A DNA stretch of 41,251 bases from Vitrella brassicaformis (GCA_001179505.1 CDMY01000620.1:27593-68843), one strand, 5' to 3'; shown: positions 21,645 through 32,807, numbered from the stretch's first letter. Made by a program: numbers and translations. Notes: generated by a model from the sequence alone, not told the origin.

Positions 21645-22255
21645 TTACGACCGGGCGGGGCTTCCGCTTGAGAGCGTCTTGAGGAAGTCCACCGTCTTCT
21701 CTCCCCACCTGCCGAATGTCTCCGCAGCGAGAGGCACAAAGCGGAAGCCAGCTGCTTCTGCGGTCGGGCCATACTTGTCGATCTTGTCTTTCTCCGCAAG
21801 CTGCGCCGTCTTGCCACCTGGAGGCTGTGCACCACGCCGGTTGACAGTCCGGTGAGAGGGGATGGGGGAGTCGTCAGGGCGGCAGGGGTGGGCGATGGTG
21901 ACATCGAGCAGGTAGTCATGGCCGTCGATCACACAGTAGATGTCCATGCGCTGGCTGTTGGGGTTGTCGTCGGGCGGGCTGACGCCGAGGCTGTGCACAG
22001 GCACCTCCACATTGGAGGGAACATCTGCCTCAGCCACGATGCAGACGAAAAGGTTGCGCATGTTACGTGACCGCACACGGCGTGCGACGGGCAAAGTAGT
22101 GATCGCCAAACTTGTCCACCTCCCCGCCGCAGATGCATCGCTGCGAGACGGTTGCGTGCGGGAGGCTGACGCCGAGACACTCGGCGACGGCATGGCGATA
22201 CTGGAAGTTGTTCAGTGCCTTGATGTCGACAGAAGGGATCGCACGCGTGCAACCC
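21645..22255 (-). pseudogene. 3' fragment of an RLE-type LINE ORF
   Basis: This is the C-terminal end of a non-LTR retrotransposon protein carrying a restriction-like endonuclease, which nicks the insertion site. It reads from 22255 downward: AIPSVDIKALNNFQY, LGVSLPHAT, then the zinc-binding CICGGEVDKFGDH. After a frame change near 22070-22090 follow RNMRNLFV, the nuclease-like motif RMDIY..IDGHDYLLDVTIAHPC (D-x12-D; most relatives I recall have RPD here) and EAAGFRFVPLAAETFGRW. The upstream reverse transcriptase is absent. The fragment stops exactly where the left foldback arm starts at 22256. It belongs to a different LINE family from the one at 28089. Confidence 0.75.
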
Positions 22256-22717
22256 CACCACCAGGAGGAAACAAGTGCAAAACTGGTATTCCAGCTCCAA
22301 AACCGTTTTGGGACCGGAAAACCAGACACCCCCAACGGAAAACCAGACACGCTGTACAGAAAACCGGACCTGCTGTGCAGAAAACCAGACACTCGGTACA
22401 AAAAAACCCGGTTTTGTGATAGAAAACCAGCTGCCCGGTACAGAAAACCCGGTACAGAAAACCGGGTTTTCTGACAGAAGACCGGGTGGCCGCACAGAAA
22501 CCAGCAACCCGGTACAGAAAACCGGGTGCCCGTACAGAAAGCCCGCAGCGCTGTACAGAAAACTGCGTTTTGGAGCCAGAAAACCGGGTTTTGGAGACAG
22601 AAAACTGCCCGAGTGCTCCCTGATGACCGCCGGATGCAGGCCGATGCCCGCCGACTGCTCTTTGGTGCATGCTAGTGTTTTCTGACCGATCGGCCGACTC
22701 ATGCCGTCTCAATCAAT

Positions 22718-22998
22718 GCGATACGTGGATGATCAACTGACAGGCAATGTCTGTCGTCTGGCGGCCGTCGGCACCACACCGACGAACACGCAATGCACCC
22801 CTGCAGCCGACAATCACATCCTCACACCCACACCCACCCACCTACATACTTAAACTGCGATACATGGATGTTCAACGGCCGACAGGCAATGTCTGCTGCC
22901 TGGTGGCCGTCGGCAACACACCGACGAACATGCAATTCACCTCTGCAGCCGACAATCACATCCTCACACCCACACCAACCCACCCACCCACTCAGGCC
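22718..22998. repeat. Two-copy tandem repeat, about 140-base unit
   Basis: Unit 1 (about 22718-22856) and unit 2 (about 22857-22998) share gcgatacatggatg, gacaggcaatgtctg, gtggccgtcggcaacacacc and gcagccgacaatcacatcct with point differences. Each ends in a CCCACC-rich tract. The array lies inside the foldback element. Confidence 0.8.
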
Positions 22999-23655
22999 TC
23001 AGCGCTCGAGATCCATCATCATATCACGGTACTCGTCCAGCCCCGCGGTGTCTTCTGGCGGCTCGCGGTCGATGAAGGGCCAGAGGACGACCGACAGCAT
23101 CTCCTCCGCCAGACCTGCCATCTCGATGACGCCCCGTCGAGCAGGCAGGGGCGAATCACCGTCAGCAGGAGGGGACAGCCCGTACAGGAAGTCCCTCTTT
23201 GCCGCCGCCAGCTCGCCGAACCTCCGCAGCTGGATGTATCGGACCACTTGGACCACGTTGTCATCTGCACACCGCCCGAAGCAACACACACACCTGCGCC
23301 TCATCGGCCGATCCCAACTCCCCTTTGACCCACTGACCGAGCCGAATCTGCTCATCGGCCTGCCTGTCGTCCACAAACGCCGTCTGGAACACTGCGTACA
23401 ACATCGCCACAGCCCTGACCAAACACACACATGCACACCTGGCCTGCTGTTTGCGAGGAGCGTCTGGTGCTGAATGTGTTTACTGCACCTCTCGAATGTC
23501 AGTGCGATGCCATGATCGCCTCCACACATCACGTAGAAGGGCTCGTCCTCTCCCCCCATCGTCATATCTGCAGATGCAGGTTGGACAGCAAGCACAACAT
23601 CTGACAAGGACTTGTCTGCATCTCCCCTGCACTCGGCTTCCCCTCCCCGATGCAC
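22999..23655 (-). pseudogene. Captured or degraded gene fragment within the foldback element
   Basis: Minus-strand exon-like pieces follow one another. About 23569-23488 reads MGGEDEPFYVMCGGDHGI then LTFE. About 23415-23302 reads AVAMLYAVFQTAFVDDRQ, then EQIRLGQWVKGELGSADEA. About 23263-22999 reads VVQVVRYIQLRRFGELAAAK, GVIEMAGLAEEM and DEYRDMMMDLER, then a stop. The first two join in phase across an 80-base GT..AG intron. The last joint needs an intron of only about 25-29 bases or a frameshift, which suggests decay. A poly-Ala-coding GCT tract lies just upstream (23735-23755). I do not recognise the family. The 5' part is lost in, or before, the gap at 23839. Confidence 0.45.
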
Positions 23656-23820
23656 AGACGATCATCTGACGCAGGTGAGGATTTCTTGGAGGCATGGATC
23701 GACCGGCGGGGGGCCTCTGCAGCAGCGGCACCGGCAGCGGCAGCAGCAGCAGCGGTAGGTCCCTCGATCTTGTAGCACGCACCCTTCCGGTGGTGGTGGT
23801 TTCGTTTACGGGGACCTTGC

Positions 23821-24154
23821 CCCCCCCCCCCCCCCCCCNNNNNNNNNNNNNNNNNNNNNNNNNNNNNNNNNNNNNNNNNNNNNNNNNNNNNNNNNNNNNN
23901 NNNNNNNNNNNNNNNNNNNNNNNNNNNNNNNNNNNNNNNNNNNNNNNNNNNNNNNNNNNNNNNNNNNNNNNNNNNNNNNNNNNNNNNNNNNNNNNNNNNN
24001 NNNNNNNNNNNNNNNNNNNNNNNNNNNNNNNNNNNNNNNNNNNNNNNNNNNNNNNNNNNNNNNNNNNNNNNNNNNNNNNNNNNNNNNNNNNNNNNNNNNN
24101 NNNNNNNNNNNNNNNNNNNNNNNNNNNNNNNNNNNNNNCCCCCCCCCCCCCCCC
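23821..24154. other. Assembly gap (300 N) flanked by poly-C on both sides
   Basis: A run of C (23820-23838) leads into 300 N (23839-24138) and another run of C (24139-24154) leads out. Sequencing evidently stalled in a long C/G homopolymer on both sides. The true length of the C tract and of any sequence between is unknown. Confidence 0.95.
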
Positions 24155-24529
24155 TCCCGAGTCTTTTGCGAGTCCGCACCCTTCCGGATCACCGACGCAA
24201 GACCCTGCTGGGGAATGCTCGGGTAACGAGCGAGTCGCTCGGCGCGGCAGCGTTGAGGAGATCGATGCCGTGGCGACGCTCGGCAGTCGTAGGCTGGGGC
24301 CCGCTGAGCTTCTGTACCGGGCAGCTGGTTTTCTATCGCAAAACCGGGTTTTTTTGTACCGAGTGTCTGGTTTTCTGCACAGCAGGTCCGGTTTTCTGTA
24401 CAGCGTGTCTGGTTTTCCGTTGGGGGTGTCTGGTTTTCCGGTCCCAAAACGGTTTTGGAGCTGGAATACCAGTTTTGCACTTGTTTCCTCCTGGTGGTGC
24501 GAAATATTCGTGTAGGCAACGAATCCGAA

Positions 24530-27075
24530 ATGTCGCTCCCTCTCTTTCCGCTGTGCATATTTTGCTTACTTGGGTGTCGGAGTGGCGCTATCCCTGATAG
24601 CGAAGTGGCGCAGCGGAACAGCGAGCAAGTTCTAAGTCAACTGAAAGCCATGGGCATCGACCTTGAGAAGGGACCGCCGAATCTCAGAAAGGAAGATGGC
24701 CCTAAGAATTCCCCCGAGCCCTCTATGCACCTAGAGGTTTTAAGGAAGGAGACTCCCTTCGTTTATGCTCATCCACTGCCCAACGCTGTGTTGGTCTCGC
24801 CGTACACAACTATCGCCTTCAGACCGAAGGACGCGGTGGACAAAGACAGCATCAAGGGCAAGATAGATGTGCAAGGGGACGTCTCTGGCAACCACAAGGG
24901 AGAGACGAAGCTTCTCAGCGACAAAAGAACCATATGCTTTACACCGGAGGTGGCCTTCATGCCTGGCGAGTCTGTCAGCGTAATGGTGCGGAAGGGAATT
25001 AAGACCGAAGAGGGATATTCATTCCCTTCCTCCTCATGGAACTTCACCATGTCATGGAGAAAGTTGGACACTTACCGCCGGGATAGACGGATCAAACTGC
25101 CAGAAAATGCCGCCAATGAGGCTTCTTCGCCTGAGACGCTGGAAATGTTCAGAAAGGCCCAAGATATCAATTGGTTGTTGGGCCTCCCCGCTGTTGATCA
25201 GCGAGGAACAGAGGCAGACGATGTGGACGACATCGACGACCTCGATTGTGGTGAAGGGGAGCCTTCAGCGAATGAGGCCCACTATTACCTTCCCAACTGC
25301 GCATACCGGTGAATGAGTGATTCATTCCGGAATAGTCTGATTTTTTGCATGCATTCACTCCTAGGACCCTCCCTTCGGAGTACCCCCGTGTGCAAGTGAC
25401 TGTTCAAGGCAACCTTACAGAATTGTCAGATGGCTACGTGTTCACGCAAGGGCCGGAACCTGGAAAACCAACTCAAGCCTTTCAAATCATCATGACGTCG
25501 CGCGGTGATCCAGTCTATCATGTTCATCGAAAGACGGGTCCGTATAACCTCGCGCCTACGCATAACGGGCAGCTCACGCAGTGGGTAGACGCATGGGGCG
25601 CGAAGATTCTCGGTCCTGATTATGCCGAGCGAGCACGATTCTCTGCCAAACACGGAGGAAGTAAGGGCTCTCTGAGGCATTTGAACAAAGGGTGCCGCTT
25701 GCGATGCCTGTGTTGCAGCCATGAATCCGCACGAGTTTCAACTGACAAAAATTGGCAATGGACTGCTGTTCGCGTAAGTAAGCCCAGAGGTGTTTGCCAA
25801 ATTGATATTTCTTGTCCTCGCCTCTTTTTTCCTTTCACACTACGAATTAGTTGGGATACCCAGATACTGAAGGTTGATGATTTCCATGTGAACGACAAAG
25901 GAGAGAAACCTCTTGTCGGCATTACAGTTGAGGAGATCACCCCGACAGGGGAAGTCGTGTTCGAGTGGAGATCCTGGGACCACCTGCCGCTCGTTCTGTG
26001 GGAAACTGAAAAGCGCGCTCGCGGGTGGTGGCATCTGTTGCACGCAAATGCAATGGAGGAAGCTCACGATGGCCATATCCTGCTTTCGTGAGCTTTGTCT
26101 TGCTCGAATCGACGACAAGCGTGATGGTTTTCCTGTACGTTTCAGAATGAGGAGAATGTCGCAGATTGCAAAAATCCACAGGTTTCAGAGAGAATTTATT
26201 CGTCCACTTACACCCCCCTTCTCTTCTTCCTCCTCTTTTCCTCCAGAGACACGGGCGAACTGTTGTGGCGTCTCGGTGGGAATGGGAGCGACTTCAGGTC
26301 AGCTTGGGTTTGGAGGTGAAGAAAGCTTGAATTGTGTGCTTTCTGTAGAATCGTGAATGACGCGAAGGGACAGTTTCGGGGACAGCACGACGTGAGAGAC
26401 CTGGGCACACCAGAGGGCAAACACCGGATCAGCGCTTTTGATAACCGGCTCAGAACAATCAATGAAACAGACACGGTCATCTCCCGAGCTGTTGAATACG
26501 ATTTGTACTTCGATCATGATGGCCGGCCAACTAAGGCCCGGCTGGTGAACGAGTACGACACAGGCATCAGGGTTGGCGCGAAAGGCAGCTACAGGCGAAT
26601 GCCCAATGGCAATGGTGTGTATTGTTTGGGGGTGACCAAGAAAAAGAGAAAAACCCTTGGGACAAATCCTTTTTATATCGAGAGGGATTCCAGAGGTCGC
26701 GAACTGGTTAGAATGGAATGGAATTCGCGTCTGTACAGAGGGTATCATGGGACGTATCGCACGGTCAAAGCTCCTTGGATCGGGACCCCTGCGTGGCCCC
26801 CGACAGCTCTCCTGGATGACAACAACAAAGCGAATACTCTCCGGCTGCACTTCAGTTGGAACGGAGCCACGGAAGTGAAGACTTGGCGGATTATTATGGG
26901 TCCAGGTGGTGATGACATGACAGCTGTCGTAGAAATCGAGAAGACGCAGTTTGAACATTGGGTCGACGTTCCGGACGGAGGCAAGAAGTGCCAGTACTTT
27001 CAAGCTGTGGCTCTCAATGAAAAGGGGAAGGAAATGAGCCGATCGGAAGTAGTCCACACAAAGCTCTGCAAGTGA
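24530..27075 (+). CDS. Secreted arylsulfotransferase-like protein (paralogue A)
   Basis: ASST-family enzymes move sulfate between phenolic compounds in the periplasm or secretory path. Seven exons are read: 24530-25308, 25365-25660, 25719-25773, 25851-26087, 26146-26181, 26247-26297 and 26349-27075. All introns are GT..AG of 51-77 bases, giving 726 residues without a break. The signal peptide is MSLPLFPLCIFCLLGC. Residues about 75-185 form an SbsA/Big_5-like Ig domain (VSPYTTIAFRPKDAVD, ICFTPEVAFMPGESVSV). The Arylsulfotran_2-like propeller shows EWRSWDHLP (H421), HANAMEE (H441), GELLWRLGGNGSDF, FRGQHDVRD (H498), PWIGTPAWPP (627 on) and LHFSWNGATEV. The first ATG after the foldback element gives the best signal peptide. 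Paralogue B at 33641-36036 confirms the reading. Confidence 0.9.
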
Positions 27076-27687
27076 TGCACTCTTTGCAATCATCGCTTGC
27101 AAACTGTTTTGAAGTCAAGGAACTTTGGAAGAAGAGGGCAAACACATGTGGGTTTGTCCGAAGCGTGACATAGTTGCTATGAACTTCAGGTAAAGGAGAG
27201 GACCTGCTAGTTGCGATGGATCGGAGGATAGTGAAAACGAAAGTTTTTGCCTTTCGCATTGTGCACGAGGGCTCCCTCCTTGGTTGGTGGTCGATTGATT
27301 GGCGTCCTGTCGCGACGGGTGGTGTGTCTGTCGTTCGCTTGGTGCGACTGTCTGTCAGTGATGTGTCGCTTGTGCTTACCCTCGCTTAAAGTTCTCGCAC
27401 TTTGAAGTCAGTGCGTAAGCTTGATGCTCACCTGAGTCACCTGGTCGCAATGTGGAGATGATGTCTCTCTTTGCTGAGGCTGAGGTTGCTTGTGTACGCC
27501 CACTGGCGGTCGCGCACGTCTCTTCAATGAACGCTGCCACACAGGGTGGCGGGGGATGCACACACATTGACGATTATGTCCATCATATGCAAAGAAAACG
27601 AAAAATCTGTCAAAGTCAACGATTCTGTCAAGTTTGTCCGAAAAATCTGATCTGAAGAAGCAATGCAAATCTTTCGAAAGTCTTTCG
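27076..27687. other. Intergenic, no gene seen
   Basis: This is the 3' flank of paralogue A. It includes a piece (ggcgggggatgcacacac, about 27550) related to the inverted repeat at 7128/12745. No other supported feature. Confidence 0.4.
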
Positions 27688-27936
27688 CCCTCGAATTTTA
27701 TTCCCCCCTAAACAGAAAACAAAAAAAAACGATGTGGGAGGCTCACGAGTGTTCTCTCCTCTCTCCGGCCACATGACGCACCGAGGTCACTGCCATCTGG
27801 TCCGCCTCGGCACGACGCATACGCAGATGTGCGATTTGTCGTGTGAGGCTCCCGGCCTCTCCCGCTGAGCACACGGCAGCCACGGACGTTGCATGGAGAA
27901 GCAAAAGCGCCCTTCCGAGGATTGAACTCACCCTCC

Positions 27937-28062
27937 ATGCACCCTCGTGCTTTGCCCTCAGGTATGCACCCTCGTGCTTTGCCCTCAGGTATGCAAAGCA
28001 CCTCAGGTATGCACCCTCGTGCTTTGCCCTCAGGTATGCACCCTCGTGCTTTGCCCTCGGGT
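27937..28062 (+). repeat. 27-bp tandem array upstream of the LINE ORF
   Basis: Four 27-base units starting atgcaccctcgtgctttgcc lie at 27937, 27964, 28009 and 28036, with an 18-base shortened unit at 27991. The units are identical except for one base in the last. Such arrays at the 5' end of LINEs can act as promoter monomers, but here that is inference. Confidence 0.9.
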
Positions 28063-28088
28063 AGGGCTGTGCGTTGACCCCAGTGGAG

Positions 28089-31000
28089 ATGAATGAGGAC
28101 TCAGCGGCGAGAGTGATCCAACGGTCGGCGAGAGCGTCTCTGTGGCGGCGACGAGATCAAGCACTCAGGACGGGAGACGACTCTGATGCAGACCGCGAGG
28201 CTCCAGCAGCGCAGCCAGCACCTGAGGCGACCGCCGCGGCTCCCTGTTGCTCATGCAACAGCAAAGGGAACCCACGCGGAGGCCAGTGCAAGAACTGTGA
28301 CTGCAGGAGGAACAACAGGATCTGCCGCAACTGTGTGCCAATGGGGCAGGGAAGATGCGTAAACCAAGGCCAAGGCCCAGCAGGTGCCGCAGCATCGCCA
28401 TCGCCACCATCGCAGCCCCCGGACACCCAGCTCTGCCCGCGATGCGGTCGCCGGCCGCTTCCGAATTCTCGACACGCAGCGTGCTTCATCTGCCTTGCAG
28501 AGGGCGCTGCGCCGCCCACGTCCGTCCCGCCTCCCCGGCACCCCTCGCTCGCACCCTCCGCATCCCCGATCGACACCGCATTCATCGACGGGAAGATGGA
28601 GCAGGCCTTCGGACGGCCGATGCTCAACCGGCCTGGGCACCAGGATGCCACTCAGTGGCAGAAGTGGCACAGCCGCATCTGCCAGCTCAGCGGCAGGCGC
28701 TTCGGGGTGCCCGGAGGCAATGTGGGGGATAGGGTGGTGGGGGTTGTGGCGGATGCTGTCGAGCAGTATGCGGCCAAGGCCTGCCCCTCGGAGGTGATCC
28801 TCGTCGGCAAGGCCGTCATCCTCCAGCGGCACCCACACGTGACGACATTCAAGGACAGGCGGCGGGTCGTCGACAGGCGCATCGCCATGTGGCGGCAGGG
28901 CAAGGTCGAGGAGCTCGTGCTCGAGGCCGAGCGCTGCGACAAGCTGGGCCCGCCGTTGAAGCCGCTGAAGGGAGATGAGGACGAGAACGAGCACACCATC
29001 CGTGTCTTCAGCCGGCTGGTGGATCAGGGGCGCCTGCGACAGGCACAGCGGTTCCTGACTGAGCGTGGGGGCGGTGGTGTGCTGGACCCACAAGACGTCG
29101 CCGAGAACGACACCAGGACCGTCCGGGAGGTGCTGGCGGACAAGCATCCTCAGCAGCGGACCGCCGACCCCGCGGCGTTCATCGATGGTGATCTCCCGCC
29201 ACTTGTGGGGGTCGACATAACGGCCAACCAGGTCGAGCGGGCTGCACGCGAGATCCAGGGTGGGGTGGGGCCATCGGGGGGCGACGCAACGCTGTGGAAG
29301 GACCTCCTGCTCAAACACGGCGGCCACAGCACTCGGCTGCGCCAGGCGGTCGCGGACGCCACCCGCATGATGGCCAACGAGGTGGTGGACTGGGAGCACG
29401 TCCAAGCCCTGCGTGGATGCCGTCTGCTGGCCCTCGACAAGTGCCCTGGTGTCCGCCCGATCGGTGTAGGGGAGGTCCTCATGCGCATCATGGGCAAGGC
29501 GATGAGCATGGAGAGCGCATTCGACTTGGAGAGAGAGTGCGGCGAGGACCAGCTGTGTGCCGGCCTGAAGGGGGGCATAGAGGCGGCGATTCATGCCGTG
29601 AGCGGCCTGTTTGATTGTGGTGAGGGGGAGGCGGAGTGTGTGCTGCTCGGGGACGCGACGAACGCCTTCAACACCCTCAGTCGCCCTGCAGCGCTCTGGA
29701 GTGCCCGGCACCTGTGGCCACGTGCGTCCCGGTTCCTGTTCAACACCTACCAGGGCCACGCTGCGCTCTACCTGAGGGGCGAGAAGGAGCCGCTGTGGAG
29801 TCAGGAGGGGACCACTCAGGGCGATCCGATGGCCATGCCGATGTATGCCGCCGGCACCCTGCCACTCATCCGCAGCCTCAAGGAGCCAGCAGAGCAGGGG
29901 CCACAGGTGTGGTTCGCGGACGACTCGTCCAAGTGCAGCTCCCTCGAGCGGGCGAGTGAGTGGTGGGACAAGCTTGGTGAGAGGGGGCCGCCGTACGGCT
30001 ACTTTCCCAACGCACACAAGTCCATCTTGGTGGTGCGAGAGGGGTTGGAGGAGAGGGCGCGGGAGGTGTTTGAGGGGGTGGAGGGGCTGACCATCACGAC
30101 AGGCAGCCGGTACCTGGGCGGCTACGTCGGCACAAGGGAGGGCCGCCGCGCGTATGTGCAGCAGAAGGTGGAGCGGTGGGAGGAGTGCATCAGGGACGTC
30201 GCACGCGCCGCGACCAAGCGTCCGCAGCAGGCCCACGTCGTCATGACCAAGTCGCTGCAGGCCGAGTGGGACTTCGTCATGCGCGTCATCCCCGAGGAGA
30301 AGGAGACCTTCGAGCCCCTTCGCCACCTACTCGCCACGACTTACCTGCCCGGCCTCTGCGGCAAGTCCGTCGACGAGGCTGAGGCCGCGGTCATGCTGCT
30401 GTCGGCACGGCATGGCGGCACGGGGGTGCGCGATCCGACCGAGCGGGTCGCTGAGGCGTACGAGACGTCCATCCAGGGCACCGACGTGCTCACCATCGCC
30501 ATTCAGCGCGGCACTCATCCAGACCAGCCCTTCGACCCGTCCATCCACCGCCTTCAGGTGCACACGGCCATTCACGAAGGGAAGAGGAGGGCGGACGCAC
30601 GGGCCAAGGAGCGCTTCGACGACGGCGTCTCCCGCCTTCCCCCAGGATGCCAGCGAGCTGCTCGGCGCGCGCAGGAGGCCAAGACGCACGCATGGCTCAC
30701 GGCCATGCCGTCGTGCAGCGACCAGACCGACCTGAGCGGCGATGCCTTTCGGGACGGCCTGGCTGTTCTCTACGGCTACCGCCCATCCAACCTCCCCTCC
30801 AGCTGCCCAGGGTGTGGTTCCGCCTTCACCCTCACCCATGCCCTGGACTGCCCGAAGGGCGGGCTGGTGATTCAGCGACAGAACGAGCTGCGGGACGTGA
30901 TTGGCGATGTCGGCAGGATGGCCTTTGGGGCAGGGAGCGTCCACAAGGAGGTGGTGTTGAAGGAGGGGGATGGGCGGGGAAGGGAGGGGGTCAGGACGGA

Positions 31001-31427
31001 CCTGGTGATCCGTGGTGTGTGGGACCGCTAGAGGGATGCATCGTTCGACGTGTGCGTCACTGACGCTGATGCTCCCTCATACGGCAACCGCCCCACGCGA
31101 TCCATCCTGGCGACGCACGAGCACAGAAAGAAGAACAAGCATGTGCGCGTCTGCGAGGACCTGTCCATGACCTTCACCCCTCTGGTCGTCACCGTCGATG
31201 GGGTGTGGGGGAGGGAGGCGGAGCACTTCTTCACCCGCTTGACTGAGCAGCTGTTGACGAGGCAAGGGTGGTCAGATAGGGGGCGAGGGCGAGTGCATGG
31301 GTGGCTGCGTGTTCGTTTGTCTGTTGCATTGGTGCGGGCTGCTAGCCTGTGTTTGAGGGGCGGGAGGCAGTCATGGCGTGGTGTTGGGGCGATGGACGGG
31401 GCTGGGGTGTTCTCATCGAATGAGTGA
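28089..31427 (+). pseudogene. LINE reverse transcriptase / endonuclease ORF with one in-frame TAG
   Basis: The protein copies element RNA into a nicked target. From ATG 28089 an IQ-like motif (VIQRSARASLWRRR) comes first. A Cys-rich cluster follows at about residues 53-90 (CKNCDCRRNNRICRNC), then a zinc-ribbon-like CPRC...HAAC at about 116-135. The reverse transcriptase shows GVRPIGVGEVLMRIMGK, LGDATNAFNTLSR (about 517), TQGDPMAMPMYA (about 575) and the active site FADDSS (about 608). Near 906 comes CPGCGSAFTLTHALDC (C-x2-C-x7-H-x3-C) and near 967 RTDLVIRGVW, the start of a restriction-like nuclease motif. A TAG at 31029-31031 interrupts just there. The same frame continues with FDVCVTDADAPSY, AEHFFTRLTEQLL and GWLRVRLSVALVRAASLCLRG to a TGA at 31427, so the C-terminus is intact but cut off. 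The upstream TTG at 28074 is not needed as a start. Confidence 0.88.
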
Positions 31428-31572
31428 GCATGACCTATGTGCATAGGCATATGTGGATAGATTCATCGGGACGGTGTGTGGACAAATGAGTGCATGGATG
31501 CGATCGGTTAATCATCTCTCTCTTCCCCTAGATTTTTATTCCCCTAGATTTTTATTCCCCTCGATCTTTATT

Positions 31573-32807
31573 CAAGCTCGCTAAAGCTCGCATTTATTTG
31601 TTTATTATTTTCCAGCCTTCTGATGAGGCTGTAGTTGGTTGTCTTGTGCTCTGCTCAGACCATACGGTGGGTATGGTCCAGATAGCCTTCGGGCTGCCTC
31701 TGAGAGCCAGTCCTTTGCCAGGAAAGAATGGCCTACGCATTTGCAATGTTCATTCGTGATTTTTCTCTACAGAATGTTCGTACACGTTGCATATCCCGTC
31801 TTTGTCTCATGCAGCCTTCTTTCCAACGGCTTTTCCGACGCCCCGCCTCATTTCTTCGTCGGACGCGTTGCTTTTACGCGCTACAGTGTCCGATACCGGA
31901 CGAGGTCGGTGCTGCTAGAACACCTCCCTCCCTTTATCAGCGAAGCGTCAATCTCCTGAGAACTTCACTGAGAGTGAGCCGGAGACGGGAGCAAATGGTG
32001 GTTGGATTCATTCTCTCATTCGGCTTAAAATGCCACCTCGTAACAATTGCCACCTCCGGATTGCGCAACAATCGAAAGCGTTGCAACGCCGCAGCCCCCT
32101 TCCTACTCTATCACCTACGAACGCCGCGAATGCGCCTCGACGAACTCTTTCGAGGAGGGAGGGACCCGATCATTCATTCATTCGTTCATTCGAGCGTCCT
32201 CATGAGCGAACACACACAAGGCATTCATTCGGACGAGGCTAGCAGCACTGCAGGACACCCTGCAGAGACCAAAGCGGCGAGTCAGGTTCACCAAGGTTTC
32301 CCTTGGCTACCCCTGGGTTTCACAGGACATCGCACCACTTAACGATATTCCCACTTATCCAAGCACCACTTATCCGCCCACAGTATTTTACAAGCGCGGG
32401 AGAGAAGGAGCTGCCGCCCTGCTTCCTACCCTCCGGGCGGCGGCTGACTGGTTGCGTTTTCGTGTGTCAGGTTCATGTTTGTGCGGTGCGTGTCTCTCTA
32501 CTGTTCAGTGTTCAGGTTTCTGTCTACCCTCCCTCCCTTTCCCTCTCCCCGAAAGCGGAATGGGGGGGGACACACAGCACTGACTCGGCCTGCTTTCGTC
32601 TACTTCTGCGGGCTCACTGAAGCTCGCCGCCGTCCTCTTCGATGCAGGGCCTTGTTGTCGTGTCTGTGTTTGCCAGTCGCCCATGCACACATACACGCCC
32701 GCGAGTGTCTCGCTTTCAGTCAACTATTCCCGATCGGTTGGTTGCACCGAGCGTCTGCGAGGGGCCGGGGGGGCCTGTCTGCGCGCTTAGTGCCGAAGGA
32801 AGGTGCT
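31573..32807. other. No gene seen
   Basis: Frames on the plus strand (31639-32342) have no recognisable motif or exon pattern. cattcattcattcg-type repeats lie near 32172-32190. Nothing else is supported. Confidence 0.4.

Larger units (their letters stand above)
22256..24499. mobile_element. Second foldback-type element, 190-bp subrepeat arms
   Basis: The left arm 22256-22445 and right arm 24310-24499 are near-identical reverse complements, both 190 bases. The arms consist of units of the type gaaaaccagacac..gtacag, unlike the unit of the element at 5806. A further run of related units (cagaaaaccgggtttt) extends inward from the left arm to about 22600. Inside lie a tandem duplication, a gene fragment and an assembly gap, and there is no transposase. 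Its left end cuts a LINE fragment and its right end lies 30 bases before the ATG of an arylsulfotransferase-like gene. No target duplication is seen. Confidence 0.85.
27688..31572 (+). mobile_element. Nearly full-length RLE-type LINE (non-LTR retrotransposon)
   Basis: The element probably runs from near 27.7 kb to 31572. Its 3' end carries three tandem 16-base units (cccctagatttttatt and variants, 31525-31572), as many LINE tails do. One similar unit (ccctcgaattttatt) lies at 27688-27702 on the left, which could be a target duplication or the tail of an earlier insertion. The 5' region holds a 27-bp tandem array (27937-28062), followed by one long ORF. The left limit is uncertain. The insertion lies between the two facing ASST-like paralogues. 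Confidence 0.75.

Noticed and set aside
23240-23291. TSP1-like string TTWSKWSDTSSCGG in one frame
   Set aside because: The other frame of the same bases fits the preceding exon content better, and the remaining Cys pattern of a thrombospondin repeat is absent.
23562-24558. Long frames running through the second N gap
   Set aside because: They are poly-Gly or poly-Pro from C homopolymers plus unknown bases.
27937-28062. 27-bp repeats as a CRISPR array
   Set aside because: Units are directly adjacent without spacers, in a eukaryotic LINE context. It is a plain tandem array.
28251-30326. 691-codon minus-strand frame opposite the LINE ORF
   Set aside because: It is the antisense shadow of the reverse transcriptase frame, with a Leu/His/Val-rich composition typical of that.
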